A stretch of 64,000 bases of DNA from Tetranychus cinnabarinus (lineage: Eukaryota; Arthropoda; Arachnida; Trombidiformes; Tetranychidae), in the NCBI GenBank assembly GCA_022266195.1, contig WHVY01000003.1, positions 8,308,001 to 8,372,000 of the forward strand, in the 5' to 3' direction. Within the stretch, counting starts at the first letter, position 1; every line of letters begins with the position of its first letter. The translations under genes and the position numbers were made by a program. The notes under the pieces are model-generated. The model did not search any database, was not told where the DNA came from, and worked only from the letters and a program-made list of their open reading frames with translations. This document shows, in pieces, positions 45,701-59,593 of the stretch.

Positions 45701-48700
45701 TGTACAAGTCCAACCCAAATATTAACATTATTGGTAAGATGTTGGAAATTTCATGTTTTTTTTCACCAGCTTTGTCATCCATTCGATACAATCAGCTTAC
45801 ACATAAATTCAAGTTGAAAAGTGTCAACACAAACTATCGTTTCGAAGAGTTGACCTTTTACTTTAAATGGTAAACCAAATTGATACCAATTGTGTTCTTG
45901 AATGTAAACCAACAATGGATAGTAAAATTTCTGCTCCTGTCCTGATACGCTTTCGTTTGAGCTTCAAGTTGATAAGTTGAATATCAAATTCATTAAATTT
46001 TGCTTCATTTTCTTGTCAATTGCGGTTGTAGCGTTTGCACAGATCTTTCTCATGATATTATACAATCGTCATTATCAAGATTTTCATTTAAATATTTGCC
46101 AACAATGTGTAAATGAAACTAAAATTGAATAGAATAAGGAAGGAGAGAGAGAGAAAAAAATTAAAATCAAGTGTTGAGAAAAGATCAACTGACCATTGAT
46201 TGTGATTAAACAACAGGCATCACTTCAGGAGTGTGTTGATTACGTCAAATTGATGCATATAATAGATTAAAAATTACAAAATTGTTAAAATATCACATCA
46301 ATGCAACAGTTATTGTAGTGTTAATGTCAAGCTTTCATGATGATCATCCTTTTGATCCATATTTTGAATTGGGGTTTTGAATTTTTGACTTTTTCCCTGA
46401 TCAACCCATTGAACGCAATTTCATTGTCTGAGACTGTAAATTGGAAAGAAAAAGAAAGGAAAAAAACAAAGAGAAGAAATGGTTAAAAAAAGAGGATGAT
46501 GATAATGGCGAAAAATGGTGAGGAATGAAAGATGACGAAAAGAAAGTTTGTGAAATTGAGTAAAAAAAACTGTTCAATGTAATGCAATTTTTTCTGATTA
46601 TGATAATTTTGCATGTAAAATGCATTTAACTTGTATTATTACCATCAGGCGGAAGCAAATTAGAATAATGTTGAGTTTATCTTGTTCACAGGTTTTTTTA
46701 GCAATCAAATTTTACGTTTGCAAACCAGTAAAGGTTAGGTTTTAGTGTCGGTTATTTGAACATCCAATTGAACCAGGTTCACAATTGTAATCATATATAC
46801 CAGCTAGTAATAATGATGATAATGATAGACCAGGTAGAATGTTTTTTAAACGATTGTTGTAATAAAAGCCGTTTGAGGATAGCATATTGTTGATGAAGGA
46901 GGATCAGTAGAGTTGCAGTGCTTGTATGGCTTTTTTTCAGTTAATTTGATGACAAACGTTGCTGTTTTTGATTGTTCAACACGCAATAAATCAGATCTTT
47001 TAAATATGCACCTTGGTAAAAGTATAAATTAACTTATTTAACAAGCTAAAAATCTGATTGAACGGGTATACTACACTTGATAATTAACCATGGTTTGATT
47101 TTCATGTTGCTCCGGCAACTTGAATCATCATCATTGACTTCAAGTGTATCAACAGGATAAACAATGTTGTTGACCAAATTACACGTAATTTATCCATTTA
47201 ACTGAATCATGAACAATTACAATATCATCTGACCAGGGAAACTGAGGAGACGAGTAAAAAGGATGAGCAATCTTGAGTTATACAATGGCTTTAAAAATAA
47301 ATCTGCTTCCAACAACAAGTCTTTATGGTCCAATCAATCAAGGAGATGGCAATAATCAAATGTTTTACAAGCAAGTTATGATGAACCTGGTTCGTGGGTG
47401 CTTATTGGACTCCAGTTTGAGCTAAATTATGAAAGAAATTATAAAATTAGTTAAATTTTAAACGTAAACATGGTCAATTGAGTCTTTTCTTACCTCTTTT
47501 CTTGTCTTATGAGGCTAATTGTGAATTAATTTGGCTTAAATAATAAGAGTAACCAAGATTCATTTCAAATTTTAAAATCATTCATTCAGAGTTACATTTT
47601 GTGCTGTCCTTATTGTCACCTAACCTTTAAGCTGGATAGTGGACAATTTGAATGATTGTACGCTAATTAATATAATTATCAGAGCCAAGTTTGACACCAA
47701 ATGATGAAAGTGCTGAATACCTGAATGACAAGGTTTATGATTTGAAAAAAAGTACAATTTATTAGATAAGTTGATTTAAATGCATTTTTTGAGGTGAAAT
47801 TTTGAGTGACACTAACAGTTATGATCAACAATTGGCTGAGTTTTGAGGAATCAGCAAATTAATCAAATTAACACGTAAATTCACAAGAAACTTTTGCTAA
47901 GTGTTGACCAATTTAACAGCATTTGAAGCATAATTTTATTGCAGTTCAGTTAATCTAATGTAATCGATCAATCAAATTTTACTGACAAAATGGACAGTAA
48001 TTAATTAAATGATAACAATTTGAGAAAATCTCAGTGAACTCAATAGAATTGGCAACCTGCATGAAAACTATTCAGTAAAGGTTGCCTTTTAACACAAATC
48101 AAAATTCGATGCTCGTTTTTTGATTAAACCAACTTCTATTTACTATTTAATCATCACTGTAATTCATCTAACAATTACGATGTTCTTAAATAAAGATATC
48201 CGAAAGCCCTTGATAAAAAATAGTGAAATATTTCCTTAATTTTGTAATCCAAAAATTGATTGAAAAATCAATTTCAATTTTCAATTTCAAACTTCATATT
48301 ATCAAAAAGGTCATGGTTAGGTGTCTCTAGAACCAAGTGCGTAATTGCTGATCATGATGGACTTGGTTCAATATGAGATGAAATTAATTGAAATGATAAT
48401 GTGGATAACCTTACAGTTTAATCAATCCATGGTTGGCAATATTACTTTGAGCACGTAAATGGGTAAATTGAATTGAATTTGCTCCAAAATTATTGGTTAC
48501 TTATAATTGGTAAAAGAGTCACAATTAAACGGTTCTATCATCTTCGTGAGTTAAGTCTTCCAGTTCGCCAGTTACGATTGGATAAAGGTTGACCAATTTT
48601 GAGTCTTGTTTGGACAATTCAAATGAGAAATGGTTTGGCCTTTCTGTGTTTAAAGTTGAATCATTATGATGGCCTGAGTGTTATAAACGGCATTTCTCTT

Positions 48701-51700
48701 TTCTCATAGCCTCCAAAAAACAGTCGTTTCCCAGCTAATAAGTATAAACTGGACATCACACAAAAGGTCATTTGAGTTATGATTTATGAAAATGTAAAAG
48801 GGTAGAGGTGAAACTACGAAGATGGTAGAAAAAACGCAAAATTATAGATGATTGCTACTTTTTCTTTCTTTTCTGATTCACAGCTTAACTGGTTAACGGT
48901 TTCCATTGAGGTCGATTCTCACAATTTAACCATTTAACATGTTACCAGATGAAAGTTTTTGCTTTCCTACCTCACTTGTTTCATAGGGAATGGTAATTGC
49001 CTAATTGTTGTCACAATCAACGAGCCAGAATCTTTATTTCCTTTAATCGTAATCAAATTTTCGTCCGTTGCTTTCTGCATTAGTATAATTAGATATTGCA
49101 GCTTGAGAACAAATTTAATGAAAAGTAGACGATTCGATTTTCAAATTCATTTCCAGCAATATTGTTGATGCTTTGTATTTTTTCATTGTAACATTAACCT
49201 CGAACCTGAAAATGAAAAGAGAAAATTAGAAAAAATAATCAAAAATAAATAACTATATAATCTTTAGGTAACGACAATGATTTCAACTGCAATGAAACGC
49301 CAAAAGTGATAAGTAATTTCAATGAGAAATGGCTTGAAATTTATAAGCCAACTTACACAAGTTTTCACAATTTACTGAAAAAGCAAATTCAAGTTGCATT
49401 GGAATCATCAGTCGACATTAAAGGATACGATCAAATCACGAAATAGCTCGAGCTTACAGACCCATTAATTGATCAGTATCTTCATCATTAGTGCTATTGA
49501 AAATTTCAACTCTATTGTTATCCTAATGTGGACCATGCTAATCTGAATTTCAAAGTCTCACAAATTATTTTCTGTAAAAAATGGTTCTCATTACCAACGA
49601 AATTAAAATTATACTCATTTGAACCATTTATAACCACAATATCTGAGCAAAGTGAACATTACATTGTATCACTTTAGCCTTGATTGAAGATTGAAAAGTA
49701 CAGAAAAAATTGAACGTAAAAGGCATCACTGATTTTTGTTGATGCAGCTAAATGCATTTAGCAGCTTTTTACAAGATTAGCAAGATTTTTCCGCTTATTT
49801 AGCTGCTTAATGGATTTTCATGTGATCCTTCTATTGAACCGTATCAAATGAAATTATTTGCATCAAACAAAAAACAAACAATTTGCGAATATTAGCCAAC
49901 AACAAAGTATAAGTGGAAAAAATGTGACCATCGACTGACCGTAGTTAGATAAATACAAACTTGGCTAAGCAAAGGGTGAGAAATGAACCAATTTTTCATT
50001 CTGATCCTCGAACAAATATGTACATCCATTTAATCCATCGAACTTGACCTGAAAAGAAAAACGTTGAAATGTTAGTTTCCCTTGAAAAAATCAACAGTGT
50101 TTTCATTGTTTACATTTTATGGTTCCCACTGAAATACCTTGATTTACTTGAAGTATCCTTAAAGACGGTAATCGGTCATCAATCACAAACCAATATTTTT
50201 CATTTCGACTCCCTACTGGTTGAATATTTGAAAATGAGCCAACATTTGCGCCCATTTTCAGCTTTGCTTTTTTCTTCTTCTTGTCGGTTCTTCTTCTTGA
50301 CCTTTCACTAGCACTTTCCATGATTTGCCAAGTTTCAGAGTCGTTTGCACAATTCTTTCTACTTCAGTGTTTACATTATATTACAATTAACACCAATAAT
50401 GACCATTAGCACGTATCAAGAGTACAATATCATTGAGATAAAGATTACTTGAATCAGCTATTATGATTTATTTCTTTTCATCCATTTCATTGTTTTAATT
50501 CTGTGATGACAGTATTATGAACATAATTGGTTAGCTTCACTGTTGACATAATTGATATTAAACGTTGCTTCCTTCCTTCTCCGTTGTGATTCCGTTGTTT
50601 TTATGGACTTTCCTATCCACAATCAGAGGCCAATCTGTAAGAGAAAGAAAATAAATAAAAAGAATTGAATAATAAAAACAAGAGATAGCCATTTGTTAAC
50701 AATTGAAGTTTTAATTGGCTGACCAGGTACAATTATCTTCACTTGTTCTCAATATTCTTATGTATCGCAATCAGGTAACCTTTAGTGACCACCGATGAAA
50801 TCATGTATATTGAAAGTGAAAGTGAAAGAAAGAAACGGTAAAAGAACAACAAACCTTTCAGGACAATCGACACTATCAACAAAATCACCAACAACAATCA
50901 GGGGTGAAGGAGAAGGTAGAAAAGGTTGATTGTTGGTGAAAGAAAAGGATTTATAATAATGATATATTTAAGAAATGGTAAGAAAGTTGAATGGTCAAGA
51001 TGAAAGTGTAAGTTGAAACGTGATGTGTCTTTATCGCGCTTCATAAAGTGAAGCTTTTTTTCAAAGTGATGAGTTTACCTTTCTCTTTTTTTGCATTGAC
51101 TTCTTTAAACTTGAAGATTGAATTGTGATTTATTGATGGACACAATCAAATTAACATTAGACACTTATCGTGATGATATTGAGGAAATACAGGATAACGA
51201 AGAAAGGATCAGGGAAAGCAAATTATTGGTAAGATACACTTGAGAAGATCATCTTCAAGGGTATAAAATGAAAGTTAATCATTTCCAAATTAAAAGGTTT
51301 TCTCAAAACGGGTACACTTTGGCCTCACATTTGCTTCAGTAAATCCAATCAATAGGCACAATAAAGTTAACAATTGACTAAAATTAAATTAAAATTATTA
51401 ATAGAAAAAAATCAATTTCAGATTATTTACTTGAGAAACACAAATTTCAAGTCGAAGACACAAGAGCACAATGAGAAAGATTATGTCTTAAAAACTAATA
51501 GCGTTTCCAACTGTTAGATAAAGAAACAAATTAAACCGATTTTTCGGTTTTCATCTAAAACCATTGTTAACAGATTTTAACTGAACAATTCATAGGTCAT
51601 CATCATTATCGTCGTTAGTCTTTGTTGATAACAGTTAATTTTAGAAAAAGAAATTTCTTATCTTTAGATTTCATCTTTTATTTTAACCGTTGACTAACAA

Positions 51701-53899
51701 CTTGTAAGTATGGAAATATCCAGAGTCTTATTTTTCAACTGATGAGATAATTGCGGTAAACAATCCTAAGTAAACGGTTTGGAAACGGTGTGATAGACTA
51801 CAGTTTGTTGAAAATAATTGTGCTTCACTTGCTGTATCCCGTATATCAGTTTATAATAATGATGCAATTGAATGACAGTTGATTGAAAAAAAATGAGTCT
51901 TGCAACAATAAACATGAAAAATGTAACAAAAGGCTTCAACAAGTGACCATTATTATCAACAAGCAAACGATGAGGAGCTGATCAATAGACAAAAAATGCT
52001 TCCCAAATCATTCATGTCCCAATGAGTAATTGACCTTCTGATGATAACCAACAATGAAAACCAATTTATCAGTCAACTTGATTTCTCCTTTTTCTTACTG
52101 TTCCCTGTTTATATACGCTTCTCTTTCAACTGGACATATCTCAATCATATGGTTAATTTATGATTGAAAGGATAGTAATCATTATATACATTTTTTTTAC
52201 TTTATATCATCACACTGATCATCAAGTCAATCATCACCATGAAATATATTTATAACTATTATATTTACAACATTGCGTGCCTCTATTTTTTGAATGTAAA
52301 TCATCGTTTTTTTTGTGATGTGCTTTTCAATGGATAAACCCATCAATTTGAATCTTTTGTGAATATTAATTGCTGATATCTTCATCTCTTTTTGCATACT
52401 TGTGTTAACTCAACTCACCTAATTATCACCATGATTTCAATGGGTTTAAATAATTTTGTTATCTAACTTGAACTGAATGCTATGATATATCTCCATCTTT
52501 ATCTTGACTCTCAACAACTGCTATTGATTTTCTTGTGTTGATTTTATTCAGCAACTAAAAAATCAGGCAATCAAAAATTTAATAAGTATGGCGGTCAAGT
52601 AAATATTTCAATTGATTGATTGTTAATTTAAAACAGTAAAACCTGTAAATCTCACTTTCGTATTTCCATTGTACTGGATAGAGAAAAAAGGTGTAGCTTA
52701 GAATCAGAAGAGAATCAAAGTTGAGCAAATAAAATGACCTCAATTGTGATCTGAATTGAAGGAAGACAGTTACACAGGTTGGTAATTTACTTATCTTTTT
52801 TTATAAAAGTAATGAGGATGATCATCATCAAAAGCAATAATTGTTGCTTCAAATTAATTTGGATACAAGTTTGATTTTAGTTTATTCCCTTCATCTTTTA
52901 TAGTGTAGTGAAGCAAACCCTTGAACAGTTAGATAAACCTTTAAAACAAAGCAAACATTACCTTTACCTTTCGATCTATTCTCCTTCTCTTACTCATCAT
53001 CATCTTCATCAATTGGAAATTTTCATCTCTGATTACCATCAAGCCATTAAAATTTAAGAAATTACTGTTCAAACAATCTTTCTCTCTCTCTCTTTCTCAT
53101 AGAGCACAATCATTATTCTGAAATTGTATGGTTCTGTTTACGTGTGCTGTGCTTGTTTTAATTGTATCAGCTTGTCAAAATTTAATTGTTAATGTAATTT
53201 AGGAGGAGAAATGAAGAGAAGATGTTGAAGATAATCCAAGATGCAAGTGAAAGTAACAAATATTGTATAAGTGTGTACAACTTGTGCCAAAGTTAATATA
53301 AGGTGGACCCATATGATGATAAAAATGAAGATGATGGTAACAATACACGAATTAATATTTAATTTTGTTACTAAACATGCTAAACTTACCTGTCAATCAA
53401 TTGTCCATTAGATTTAATACATTCATCATATTTGAATCTCTTATTGTAACTACTTGTATTAGGATTACCAATATGAAATCAAAATTGAGCTTCTAGTGAT
53501 TGGGTGTAATAAATGGAGACAATAACTTTTCATTTCATGATTATTATCAACTTTACATTATTCAAATTGATTGAGATGTACTAACCAAATGGTTCTTGAA
53601 TTTTCTTCCTTTTATTTTAAATTTTTCATTACATTAACAACTTCTGTTGATTCTGGGTGTGTTGAGATTTCCAATTGCATACAATGAATGTTTTTTAATC
53701 CAGATAAATGGATTAAATTCAACCAAATCCTAATAATGATGACTGTAAATTATAATCTCAATCTTGAAATATTTCTCAATTATTCACGGTTATGAGGCTA
53801 TAGTCGAACGTTTTTCACAAAATGTTGTCCAATTGTCAAAAATTTATCAATACTTTTCATTATTTTATACTAATTTTTATTCTTATTTTGCTTCCACAG
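36768..53899. other. 17.1 kb intron or intergenic stretch
   Basis: AT-rich sequence with many poly-A/T and ATT runs. I find no exon with clear family similarity apart from a doubtful minus-strand frame at 45393-45782. If 36545 is the first exon of the deacetylase gene, all of this is intron 1. It ends in a good acceptor (ttgcttccacag). Confidence 0.6.
45393..45782 (-). CDS. Unidentified ORF with two predicted membrane segments
   Basis: This 129-codon minus-strand ORF stands out from its AT-rich surroundings by balanced codon use. It has a hydrophobic segment (LPIMLIFGLDLYITIWFI), a short His-rich loop, a second segment (LNGMLFTLVNCVVNF) and then a basic tail (LKRLKKEKLRKGK). That layout is reminiscent of TM6-TM7 and the cytoplasmic tail of a secretin- or methuselah-like GPCR, so it could be a terminal exon of a nested gene. 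I could not find partner exons, and the similarity is only to a pattern. It may also be chance. Confidence 0.3.
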   Translation of the reverse strand: MDDKAGEKKHEISNILPIMLIFGLDLYITIWFIHIHAEIDHRHHQLLFTCQHLNGMLFTLVNCVVNFSLKRLKKEKLRKGKENIISSGHSLGRNVSLHTLPDSRIMFKDSLPESRFVLCLLKAYNCEAD

Positions 53900-56800
53900 A
53901 TTTAGGAACGGCTCGTGAATCTGAAAGGTTTACTGCTTTCTCGTTATTACCTTCAGCTGCTAATCGTTCAGTGTTTGTTTGTCCCGAAAAATTCGGCTAT
54001 TTTCCAGATAAACGTGATTGTACCAAATATTTTGTCTGTGTTTTTGGGGAACCTTTACATGAAAGTTGCACCGGTGGTTTGTATTTTTCCGCTGAACTAC
54101 AGACATGTGATTGGCCTCGGAATGTCCAATGTCCAAATGAGAAGAAAAATTATGAAAAGTCAGTTTTCAGCACTGTTGATATTGGCTCAGGAGATGATGG
54201 TTTTGACTATGATGTGCGTCAATCAACAAATAGCAACAATAATAACAACAATAAAAGGCCTAACACAGTCAAAGAGGAACCAAGCGATGAGGATGAAAAG
54301 GACAGACCCAACGGAATCAACGCAAATTACAATAAAATAATCATCCGAACCAATAATTCATCATTTGTTCGTCCAATTGAACACTATGTAGTTGATAAAG
54401 AGATACCTGATTACACTCTAGTAGATGATCAACCAGTTGGCACAGTCACTGACAAAAACAATAGTAACAGATCATCACCACCACAAGCTTCATTTATACC
54501 TTCCCATCCACCTTCAACACCGCTTGATGGAGGGCAGCGCAACAGTATAAACTTTGAGGCTCACTCACAACCTGCAGTATCAAAAGCTCCAGAAATTGAT
54601 TATTTAACCGATGGCTTACCCTTACCAAGTCCAAAACCGATTCCTCGACCTGCTACCATTTACTCATCTGCAGAGTCAGACGATAATTCTGGTAAACCTT
54701 TTATCGAATCATCTAGACCTCGTGAGAATCAAGACAGATACTCAGAAAATCATGGAAATAAAATCAATCTTGAGTTTGACCCTCAAGCACCAAATTATGC
54801 TGAAGCAATTCCTCCGGTTGTTGATAGTAAAGGAGGAATTCATTTTTCTGATGGTGTTGGTGGTACCTTTGGAATCGTTGATCAACTTCCTGGTCTATTA
54901 AGCCAAAGTGTTTCCGATCACAGTTTAAACGTTTTCATTAAACCTCTATCGTCTGACTCAATCAAAAGTGGCAGATCTCGTGAAGCACGTTTACTCAAAG
55001 ATAATATTGAACCAGGCTACGAATATATTCCTATTATAACGCCTGAGAAGTCTAATTTTCGGAGCAATAATCCATTTTTACCTCCAAACAACTATGATGA
55101 GTCTTTTCATTCAACATCTAAAAGCAGTGGTTCTCGAGGTAGATCAGCTTCGAGGCCAAATGAGCAGCCAACTGGTAATCTTCTTGCAGCTGTTGGATCA
55201 AAAATGAAATCTAGCGATCCAGAAGATGATTTCAAAATCAATGAAAATGTGACCAGAACATTATCAAATAATTCGGAGAAATCTATTCGTGAAAATATTG
55301 CTCACAAATCGACAAACCTTGAGTCCAACAGCCAGTTGCTTCGTAAGGATGGCAACGAAGAGTTTATATTAGTACCTTTCAACATTAACGAGGGTCGTCG
55401 AAGGCACCGTGGAAGGGTTCGTGTTGTCCCTAAAATTGTTCCGAAAAATAAATTGCATCAGGTTAAAATGATGAATAAAAATTTTAAAATGTTACCAAAT
55501 TTTATTGAAGCAAAAACTGATGGTTCAGTTGTCGTTCGTGCCAAACCCATTGGATTCAATGAAAATTTACCATCTTTGTCTTCAAATTCAGTTTCTTCTC
55601 CCTCATCGAGGCAACCTGAATCAAAAGATTTTTCATTTGACAAATCTTCATCATTACCATTTCGCTCATCCATACCTGCTTCACCACCAAAGAATCAACC
55701 ACCAATTTCATCATCACTGACTAGAGAAACCAATTTAATGTCATTTACATTGCCGCCTACCGAATCTAATAATGCAGCATACAATGTCCAATGGAATAAA
55801 GGAACAATAGAGTTTCCAGATTCTGATTCAAATAGAGCAAATTTTATTGCTTCTCTAATATCAAATGATAAAGCTATTATAAATCTTGATAATAACCATC
55901 TAACCTCTAATAACGGACTATCAGATGACCGATCTACTTCAACCAGTAGTGATCCCAAAAAGGACCAGGTAAACAATGAGCGTCCTGTAATTACAAGTAC
56001 TTCAATTGGTATCAGTTCATCCACCACAACTACAACTACTTCAACGACTCCTTCTCCAATCTCAATGGCCCCCATTCCTTCAAATACACCATTTATTGGT
56101 AAAATATTGCGAACCTTAAGACCTCAAACAATTTACTCCGAACCAGTTAAAATAATTACTAATTCACTGGTAACTGGAAAACCTGAGAAGCGTGTTGTAA
56201 CCAATCCACGACTCAAGGTGGAGGATGAGCTCACTTGGCCTGACGACGGTTTCTTGTCAATTAACAAAGAAGCACCAAATTCTAGACTAGTAGGGTTAAA
56301 AGATTCTAGAGTTTTACCCACAACCCGTCAACAATCGACACCCAGTTTGCCTACAACTAAAGACTCATTACAAACAACTTCCCCAGTCGTCACGCCTGCA
56401 ACTGTCTCTAATCTTGATTCAACCACAACACCATTACCTTCACCCTCACTACCGCCATCTCCTCAATCGCCACTATCTTCATTTTCATCAATTCCTATTG
56501 ACGGAACTACTGGTATAACACTTGGGCCAAAAACAAGAGGTCCAACAACTCGAAAATCGCGACCAACAAATAAACGTTTAGTTGTAAAACAACGAACTAC
56601 CATAGCACCTAAACCACCTTCTAGACCGGCACCCGTTTATCCAACTCCAACTCCATACACAACAGCAGTTAAATGTGATCCCAGGAAATGCCTTCTTCCA
56701 GATTGTAATTGTGGAGGCCCTGCAATTCCAGGTATCAATACAATTCTTTAAATCTTTAAATATTTCTTTATTTTGATATTGAGATTGTTGATTATATATT

Positions 56801-59593
56801 TTAATCCATCTTTAATTTATTATCAATTTTAGGTGGCCTTAAAAGAAATGAAACACCACAAGTTGTGTTATTAACGTTTGATGATGCTGTAAATGATCTT
56901 AATTGGGAATTATATGAAGAGATATTCAATAGTGGGCGAGTTAACCCAAATGGATGCCCAATCTTAGGAACTTTTTATGCTTCTCATGAATGGACAGATT
57001 ACGGGCAAGTTCAAACCCTCTACTCAAGAGGTCATGAGTTTGCCTCACATACTGTAACGTAAGTGTCATAACAATGTTAAGACAATAAAAGTCATTGTCC
57101 AATTTGATGACAAACTAAAAATGAATTATTTTAAATTTTCAGTCACAGTTTTGGGGAAAAATTTTCGAAAAGCCAGTGGCATAAAGAGGTCAATGGTCAG
57201 AGGGAAATACTTCATTTATACGGAGGAGTTCGATTGGAGGACATTAGAGGAATGAGAGCTCCATTCTTACAGATCGGTGGTAATCGTATGTTTGAAATGC
57301 TTCACGAAGACAATTTCACATATGACTCGTCAATGCCAGTCTTTGATAATAGACCTCCATTTTGGCCATACACATTGGATTATGCTCTTAATCATGATTG
57401 TATGATTAGTCCATGTCCTACTAAATCATTTCCCGGTGTTTGGGAAGTTGGTGAGTTGATTAGGAACATCAATTTTCAACCTCGTAATCAACTTGAAGTG
57501 TTTTCTGGTAAAAAGGATCAGCCTTGAATGGCTCAAAAACAAATTACGCTCTTGTTTTAGTTGATTTATTAAGTTCAAATTAGACTTGAATTTAGTAGTA
57601 AGCAGTTAAGAAAAGCAATTTAAGAAATCATCATTTATTCAGTAAACTAACATGTAAATTATACAATATTACCTTATATGTGCTTTACTATTTTATTAAT
57701 ATATTAGTATTAGTATTAGTCTCTCTAATAAACAACTTTGGTTAATTAAAGCCTAAAAGAATCATGCTTTGTTGATTTAAAATTTACCTAACAATTGTAA
57801 ACGATAGCAAACAATTAATCAACAATTTTTCCGTTAAAATTAGAGTCACCAAAATTATCACGCTTATAAATCGTGATTCAAAGCTGTTCTTCAATTTCGT
57901 TGTTCATTACAATTCATTAGAAATGTTTAAATTGATAGCCGGACATGATCAACATCTTTCAAATTATCCCCAACAATTAGGATATTATTAGTTTACCTAT
58001 TTCTATTATAATCTTTCATTTAATTTATAACAATAGACCACAATTTTTAGACCAATTTATTAAAGCTAATAATATTGTGACCTTTAAATTGTTGATTATT
58101 ATGGATTATTTTTCATTATAAGTTTATATTTACATTTTCATTGTAAGTTAACCTTTTCATGAAAACCTTTCCGATGTTTCAATTGTAAATCCTCAACACA
58201 AACTAAAGGATAATGATAAAAATACCAACAAACACTCAGAGTTGTTATCAACGCTAATTTAAACATTTAAACAAATCTACTTGAATTTAACATGAATTTA
58301 TACCAAAATTTGTTTAACATGTAATTATGCTTTTTATTATTCAACTGTAATGGCCATTTCTTTCAACAATTAGAACAGTTTGAGCAACAATAAGACAATA
58401 ATTGAATAACAATAACTCTTGAAGGAACTGACAATTGTTCCGAATTCTGACTGATCTTGCTTCATTTTAATTTCGCTTTTAATTGTAATAATTAGGCAGA
58501 CAAGAGCGTTTCACTTTATAAAATGTTTGATAATAACAATTAGCCAAGGATATTAATGAACCACCATTTTCAGAGCTTTTAATTAATCAAATGTAACTGT
58601 AAAAATAACCTTACAATTGTTGTTTACCAATTTTTAATTGTAAACCTCATCGATAAGGGTTAGATTGAGTTAGATTAGCAACACCAACAAGTTAACATGC
58701 TGTTGGTAATGAGAAGGATTTACATTTAATGCTTATTAATTTTACATTGGCTTTTCAGTGAAACCAGTAAAACAAAATTCCCTAATAGTGTTGATGGTAA
58801 ATTATTTAGTAGCTTTTAAAATTTAATCAATATAATCAGTTGAGGGCAAGCTAATGATTCCAACTTGATTAACCAAGCTAAACCTTGATAAATTGATGAA
58901 CAACTGTTTGTAAAATCAATACTGGTTGTCTGTAAAAGAAACCTATTGAATAATTAAACATTTAATATATTAATTATTTCAACTGAATATACATCTCTCT
59001 AGACACTGAAATCTTTAGACATTGCGTAGTGAATGATTGAAAAATTGATTGTTATAAATTGTATAAACTGTATTAATAAAGATGGACTAATCTGTATCTT
59101 CTCATTTCTCTCAATCCTTACAGGCATGGTAATGTGGGAAGACCTGAAAGGTGGACGATGTTCAATGGCCGATTCATGTTCAAACCCATCCGATGAAGAA
59201 GGTGTCTTTGAGATGTTGCTTAAAAATTTTAACCGTCACTACACAACCAATAAAGCTCCGTTCGGCTTGTTTTACCATTCGGCCTGGTTCAATACCAATC
59301 ACCACAGAAGAGGATTTCTCAAGTTTGTGGACACTATACTGGCCAATAAAGATGTTTATATTTTAACCAATTGGCAGTTGATTGAATGGATGAGGAATCC
59401 GACTCCATTGTCGTCCATTAAAAGCTTTCAACCCTGGTCTTGTGAAAATTTATCCTCTGAAAGACCGGGTCCTTGTCATCATCCAAATGTTTGCAATGTA
59501 CGCTATCAGAGTGGCACTCGTTTCATGAAAACATGTCAACCTTGTCCAGAGCGATATCCATGGGTTGGTGGGGCCAATAAACATTCAAACTGA
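53900..59593 (+). CDS. Chitin deacetylase with chitin-binding domain, CDA5-like
   Basis: A secreted enzyme that converts chitin to chitosan in cuticle or gut lining. Exons: 53900-56731, 56833-57058, 57143-57450 and 59124-59593. With the 36545 exon the frame is exactly 1352 residues. A CBM14 peritrophin-type chitin-binding domain with spaced cysteines lies at about 102-152. It is followed by about 860 residues rich in Ser, Pro, Asn and Thr, including poly-Asn and TTTTTTSTTPSP. The polysaccharide deacetylase domain has TFDD (1033-1036, base and metal Asp), HTVTH (1091-1095, metal His), RAPFLQIGGN, YDSSMPVFDNRP and APFGLFYHSAWF (H1248), so all motifs are intact. The domain set (CBM14, long linker, no LDL-A) is that of arthropod group IV, CDA5. 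The start of exon 53900 follows the acceptor cttccacag; the in-frame upstream ORF is intronic. Confidence 0.93.
57451..59123. other. Last intron of the chitin deacetylase
   Basis: A 1.67 kb AT-rich intron with donor G|gtgagt and acceptor ccttacag. It contains no recognisable feature. Confidence 0.85.

Noticed and set aside
50103..50321. Minus-strand ATG frame of 72 codons with a basic start (ERSRRRTDKKKKK)
   Set aside because: Could be a small first exon with donor CAA|gtaaat, but no partner exon or family could be named.
51134..51235. Plus-strand acidic frame MDTIKLTLDTYRDDIEE ending near a gtaaga
   Set aside because: Only about 33 codons, in the large intron, with nothing to connect it to.
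53764..53899. In-frame N-terminal extension of the large deacetylase exon
   Set aside because: It is Phe/Tyr-rich, has no signal peptide and is followed by a strong acceptor (ttgcttccacag), so it is intron.
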